A stretch of 64,000 nt of DNA from Methylobacterium dankookense. Its GTDB lineage: Bacteria; Pseudomonadota; Alphaproteobacteria; Rhizobiales; Beijerinckiaceae. Below are positions 60,823-64,000 of this stretch, in pieces (the first letter of the stretch is position 1; the number at the start of each line of letters is the position of its first letter). Under the pieces are notes generated by a model. It was not told the origin of the DNA, did no database searches, and worked only from the letters and a program-made list of their open reading frames with translations. A program made the position numbers and the translations under genes. The stretch spans positions 186,001-250,000 of the forward strand of contig NZ_CABFVH010000002.1 of NCBI RefSeq assembly GCF_902141855.1, in the 5' to 3' direction.

Positions 60823-61937
60823 TAGTCCCCGCCGAAGGCCCCCGATGTGGAAGCCCCGATCTCGGGGTTCCGCCCGCGCACCGCGTCCCGGATCCGGTCG
60901 ACGCTCGGGTCGATGAGCGCCTGGAGCAGGCAGGAGACGGCGACGCTGAGCGCGATGCCGATCACGAAAGCCCAGTAGGAATAGCCCGGCACCAGGGCGA
61001 GGATGAACACCTCGACCACCGGATGGAACACGTAGAGCGGATAGGTGATCCGCCCGAGCGCCTCGTCCATGGAGCGGAGGCGGGTGAGCCGGCTCTCGGC
61101 GAGCCAGATGATCGTCCCGACGAGCCCGACGAGGAGCGCGAACTCCGCCCAGGCGCCGCTCTCGGTGCCGGGCTCCCGCCCGTGGACGGAGTAGACCATG
61201 AACTGCGCCGTACACCCCGCGAAGGCGAGAAAGGCCATCAGGATGCTCTCGCGGCTGCGCGAGCGCAGCAGGAAGTACAAGGCCGAGCCGAAGATGAAGT
61301 AGGGCGCGAGCGAGATCATCGCGGGCAGCCGCCCGGCCATGGACAGGAACCAGAGCGGGCACAGCACGAGCACGATGGCGACGAGGATGCCGGTAAGCAG
61401 GCGCCGGTCGAACAGGCGCCCCGCCACGCCTTCCAGCCAGAGGGCGGCCGCGAAGAAGAGATAGAACATCATCTCCACGCGGATCGCCCAGGCGATGCCG
61501 ATGAAGTCGAAATCCATCATCTGGTTCGACAGCGGCACGAAGCCGAACAGGTTCGCCAGCAGGTTCTTGGCGTCGAAGGCCGCGCCGGCCGGGAGCATCT
61601 CCGTGCGCGACACGCGCAGCGTGCCGGCATCGGAGAAGGCGAGGCAGACCACGATCATCGCTGCGAGCGCCAGGAAGTAGTGCGGCACGATGCGCAGCAG
61701 GCGGTTCTCGATGAAGCCGACCGGCCGGTGGCGGTAGAAATGGTAGATGGCCTCGGTGATGACGAAGCCCGACAGGATGAAGAAAGCCAGGACCGCGACG
61801 TAGCCGAAGGCGTAGGGGCGCGTGGCCTCCGCCAGCCAGTCCGGCGCCACGTCGGCGCAGAAATGCTTCACCAGCACCAGGAAGGCGAGCAGGAAGCGGA
61901 AGGCTCCGAAGGGCCGGTAGGCGAGAGAACCCGGCAT
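60789..61937 (-). CDS. Acyltransferase family 3 (OafA-like) membrane protein
   Basis: About 382 residues with ten hydrophobic helices (FGAFRFLLAFLVLVKHFCAD, GYVAVLAFFILSGFVITEAI and the VIGIALSVAVSCLLQAL late helix). The acyltransferase-3 family O-acetylates or O-acylates glycans of lipopolysaccharide, capsule or small molecules. It starts MPGSLAYRPFGAFRFL; the further-upstream ATG adds an Arg-rich leader. It is unusual that the C-terminus extends into the dispersed palindromic repeat at 60780. It is convergent with ispE; no direct glycan operon flanks it. Confidence 0.85.
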   Translation of the reverse strand: MPGSLAYRPFGAFRFLLAFLVLVKHFCADVAPDWLAEATRPYAFGYVAVLAFFILSGFVITEAIYHFYRHRPVGFIENRLLRIVPHYFLALAAMIVVCLAFSDAGTLRVSRTEMLPAGAAFDAKNLLANLFGFVPLSNQMMDFDFIGIAWAIRVEMMFYLFFAAALWLEGVAGRLFDRRLLTGILVAIVLVLCPLWFLSMAGRLPAMISLAPYFIFGSALYFLLRSRSRESILMAFLAFAGCTAQFMVYSVHGREPGTESGAWAEFALLVGLVGTIIWLAESRLTRLRSMDEALGRITYPLYVFHPVVEVFILALVPGYSYWAFVIGIALSVAVSCLLQALIDPSVDRIRDAVRGRNPEIGASTSGAFGGDYQGAALDPRKG

Positions 61938-62103
61938 TCTCAACCCCGTGCGCGGAAGCGGGCGGCCCGTTCGCAATCTCAGATTGCGAACGGCGGCGTA
62001 CTGCTCAGCTAGGGTGTGGGGTCAGGCCGGGTATGGCGGAAAACTACTGTGTGCCGCTTCGGGACAGCGGCACGTCCGGGATGGTCCGTCGCGCCGGGCG
62101 GCG

Positions 62104-63126
62104 TCAATGCGCCCGGGCGATGCAGAAATCGATGGCCTGGAGCAGCGCCGCCTTGGTCGGGCTCTGCGGGAACAGGGCCAGCGCGTCGCGGGCCATGGCG
62201 CCGTAGTGGCGGGCGCGCTCCACCGTGTCCTCGAGCGCGCGGTGACGGCGCAGGATGGCGCGGGCGGTCTCGAGGTCGCCCTCCTCGATCTTGCCCTCCT
62301 GCAGGGTGCGCCGCCAGAAGGCGCGCTCGTCCTCGCTGCCGCGGCGGAAGGCCAGCACGATGGGCAGGGTGATCTTGCCCTCGCGGAAATCGTCGCCGAC
62401 ATTCTTGCCGAGCTCGGCGCTGGAGCCGCCGTAATCGAGCGCGTCGTCGATGAGCTGGAAGGCGATGCCGAGATTCATGCCGTAGGAGCGGCAGGCGGCC
62501 TGCTCGGGCCGTGGGCGCTCGGCGAGCACGGGCCCGACCTCGCAGGCGGCGGCGAACAGCTCGGCGGTCTTGGCGCGGATGACGGCGAGGTACTCGTCCT
62601 CGGTGGTCTCGGTGTTCTTGGCGGCGGTGAGCTGCATCACCTCGCCCTCGGCGATCACGGTCGCGGCGGCCGAGAGGATGTCGAGGGCGCGCAGGGAGCC
62701 CACCTCGACCATCATGCGGAAGGCCTGGCCGAGCAGGAAGTCGCCGACGAGCACGCTCGCCTCGTTGCCCCACTTGATGCGCGCGGCGACCTGGCCGCGG
62801 CGCATGTCGCTCTCGTCGACCACGTCGTCGTGCAGCAGCGTCGCGGTGTGCATGAACTCGACGCTGGCCGCGAGCTTCACCGCGCCTTCGCCGCCCTGGT
62901 AGCCGCACAGGTCCGCGCAGGCGAGGGTCAGGATCGGGCGCAGGCGCTTGCCGCCCGAGGCGATGAGGTGGCTCGCGACCTCGGGGATCATCGTCACCTC
63001 CGATCCCGTCCGCGACAGGATCGTCGTGTTGACGCGCGCCATCCCGTCGGCGACGAGCGCCACGAGATCGTTCAGATCGGCCTCCGTTTGCGGACGACCT
63101 TTCTCCATGGGAACCACGACACCCAA
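62104..63126 (-). CDS. ispB: Long-chain (octa-/decaprenyl) polyprenyl diphosphate synthase
   Basis: 340 residues. The two aspartate-rich motifs are LLHDDVVDESDMRRGQ (first, DDxxD) and FQLIDDALDYGG (second). No bulky residue pattern limiting chain length to C15-20 was recognised, so a quinone side-chain enzyme is proposed; alphaproteobacteria use decaprenyl. Start is the TTG at 63126 with GGAGG 9 nt upstream, reading VVVPMEKGRPQ; ATG 63108 lacks a ribosome-binding site. It would prenylate the ubiquinone precursor pathway. Divergent from the partial methyltransferase at the window end. Confidence 0.88.
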   Translation of the reverse strand: MGVVVPMEKGRPQTEADLNDLVALVADGMARVNTTILSRTGSEVTMIPEVASHLIASGGKRLRPILTLACADLCGYQGGEGAVKLAASVEFMHTATLLHDDVVDESDMRRGQVAARIKWGNEASVLVGDFLLGQAFRMMVEVGSLRALDILSAAATVIAEGEVMQLTAAKNTETTEDEYLAVIRAKTAELFAAACEVGPVLAERPRPEQAACRSYGMNLGIAFQLIDDALDYGGSSAELGKNVGDDFREGKITLPIVLAFRRGSEDERAFWRRTLQEGKIEEGDLETARAILRRHRALEDTVERARHYGAMARDALALFPQSPTKAALLQAIDFCIARAH

Positions 63127-63296
63127 GGTCCGATGCCTCCAGACCGTTCGACCGCGACAGGCGGGACCGTTCCCCTTCGCACGGGGCCCGCGGCGCCGCA
63201 ACACGCGAGGCCGTCGATGACCCGTCCCCCCATATGGTGTGCGGCTGCGGGCGCGGCCCCGCGACCAATGCGCCGTGCGATCCGCGGGAGGTGCCG

Positions 63297-64000
63297 GTGA
63301 CGGGCGCGGACGAGCCCGACAGCCTGTTCGGCGGGCGCCTGCGCCTGTTCCAGCCGGCCCGCGGCGCGCACCGGGCAGGCACGGATGCGGTGCTGCTCGC
63401 CCACCTGTTCGAGCCGCCGGCCGGCGCGACGCTCTGCGATGTCGGCGCGGGGACCGGCGTCGTCGGCCTCGCCTATGCCCGGCGCGTGGGCGCCCGCGTC
63501 ACCCTCGTCGAGCGCGAGCCGGGTCTCGCCGGGCTCGCTCGCTGCAACGTCGCGCTGAACGCGCTGCCCGCGGCTGCCGTGGTCGAGGCCGACGTGCTGG
63601 CGCCGGCCGCCGCGCGGCTCGCGGCCGGGCTCGTGCCGGAGGCGGCCGATTTCGTGGTGACGAACCCGCCCTTCCTCGGCGCGGACCACCGGCCCTCGCC
63701 GAACGCGCTCCGCGCCGCCGCGCACAGCCTGCCCGAGGGCGGCCTCGCCGCCTGGATCCGCACCTGCACCTGGCTGCTGCGCCCTGGCGGCCATTTCGGC
63801 CTGATCCACCGCGCCGACGCCCTGCCCGATTGCCTCGCCGTGCTCGCCGGGCGCTTCGGCGACGTGGCGGTGCGGCCGGTCCATGCGCGGCCCGGGCGCC
63901 CGGCGATCCGCATCCTGATCCGGGCGGTGAAGGGCAGCCGGGCCGGGACGAGCCTGCTGCCGCCGCTGATCCTCCAGAACGACGATGCCAGCCCGACCCC
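63297..64000 (+). CDS. TrmN6-like N6-adenine tRNA methyltransferase (partial)
   Basis: The gene runs off the right edge; about 234 residues are visible. GTG at 63297 follows GGGAGG with 5-nt spacing. The frame reads VTGADEPDSLFGGRLRLFQP, then the SAM motif CDVGAGTGVVGLAYARRVGA (near residue 60), ADFVVTNPPFLGA (NPPF catalytic motif, near 115) and an SLPEGGLAAWIRTCTWLL region. The NPPF motif and the GGRLRLFQPARGAHRAGTDA opening match the alphaproteobacterial tRNA1(Val) A37 N6-methyltransferase/TrmN6 group. Located divergent from the polyprenyl synthase, as in related genomes. The 3' end is not in the window. Confidence 0.85.
   Translation, partial: MTGADEPDSLFGGRLRLFQPARGAHRAGTDAVLLAHLFEPPAGATLCDVGAGTGVVGLAYARRVGARVTLVEREPGLAGLARCNVALNALPAAAVVEADVLAPAAARLAAGLVPEAADFVVTNPPFLGADHRPSPNALRAAAHSLPEGGLAAWIRTCTWLLRPGGHFGLIHRADALPDCLAVLAGRFGDVAVRPVHARPGRPAIRILIRAVKGSRAGTSLLPPLILQNDDASPT

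Noticed and set aside
1..64000. tRNA, rRNA, CRISPR array, integrase or insertion sequence
   Set aside because: None recognised on either strand by reading; the palindromes found are short intergenic repeats without spacer periodicity.

Overview
The window is very GC-rich chromosomal DNA with dense genes, mostly unidirectional overlapping start/stop pairs (ATGA, GTGA, TGATG), frequent GTG/TTG starts and an EcfG-type stress promoter. Together with gene families such as yajC next to a DUF815 ATPase, the DUF1236 protein, HdeD and the LABN lipid A protein, this points to an alphaproteobacterium of the order Hyphomicrobiales, most likely Methylobacterium/Methylorubrum. The genus assignment is inference from gene content; no rRNA lies in the window. 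No tRNA, rRNA, CRISPR array, prophage or complete insertion sequence was seen.

Layout. 1-5640: envelope, protein repair and translation genes (yajC start, DUF815 ATPase, NlpD-like LysM/M23 lipoprotein, pcm, surE, serS). 6030-8799: a three-gene glycosyltransferase/LABN operon probably decorating lipid A. 8906-16295: metC, mtaB, dapF, two small exported proteins, an endonuclease III relative, trpS and a haloacid-dehalogenase-like hydrolase. 16409-20725: a solitary TRAP-type binding protein coupled to a chemoreceptor, then two small exported proteins, the first behind an EcfG-type promoter. 20904-26373: M20 amidohydrolase, the copA-cueR copper operon with a clear CueR operator, and a PhoR-like kinase preceded by a flippase-like membrane protein.

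27681-37384 is the most unusual block. It is ten kilobases of minus-strand, mostly overlapping genes: myo-inositol-3-phosphate synthase, an HD-superfamily protein, a methyltransferase, a Gfo/Idh/MocA oxidoreductase, a non-peptide-type YcaO protein, a TIM-barrel isomerase, a GT4 glycosyltransferase, a PIG-L/LmbE deacetylase and a uracil-DNA-glycosylase-fold protein. The inositol synthase / GT4 / LmbE trio resembles the first steps of mycothiol and inositol-aminoglycoside pathways, but the later enzymes differ. I propose that it makes an undescribed inositol-derived (pseudo)glycoside modified by the YcaO protein.

37702-47229: lytic transglycosylase, an EmrAB-type efflux pair (emrB start apparently frameshifted), HdeD, a class A penicillin-binding protein with a nuclease-like C-terminal extension, AMP nucleosidase and TrmO. 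47230-53211: an RND efflux operon with two adaptors and a divergent TetR regulator with a palindromic operator. 53215-64000: DUF442 phosphatase-like protein, zinc metallopeptidase, uracil-DNA glycosylase, ETF-ubiquinone oxidoreductase, a TPR lipoprotein-biogenesis-like protein, ispE, an acyltransferase, a polyprenyl diphosphate synthase and the start of a TrmN6-like methyltransferase. Several families of palindromic intergenic repeats punctuate the window.
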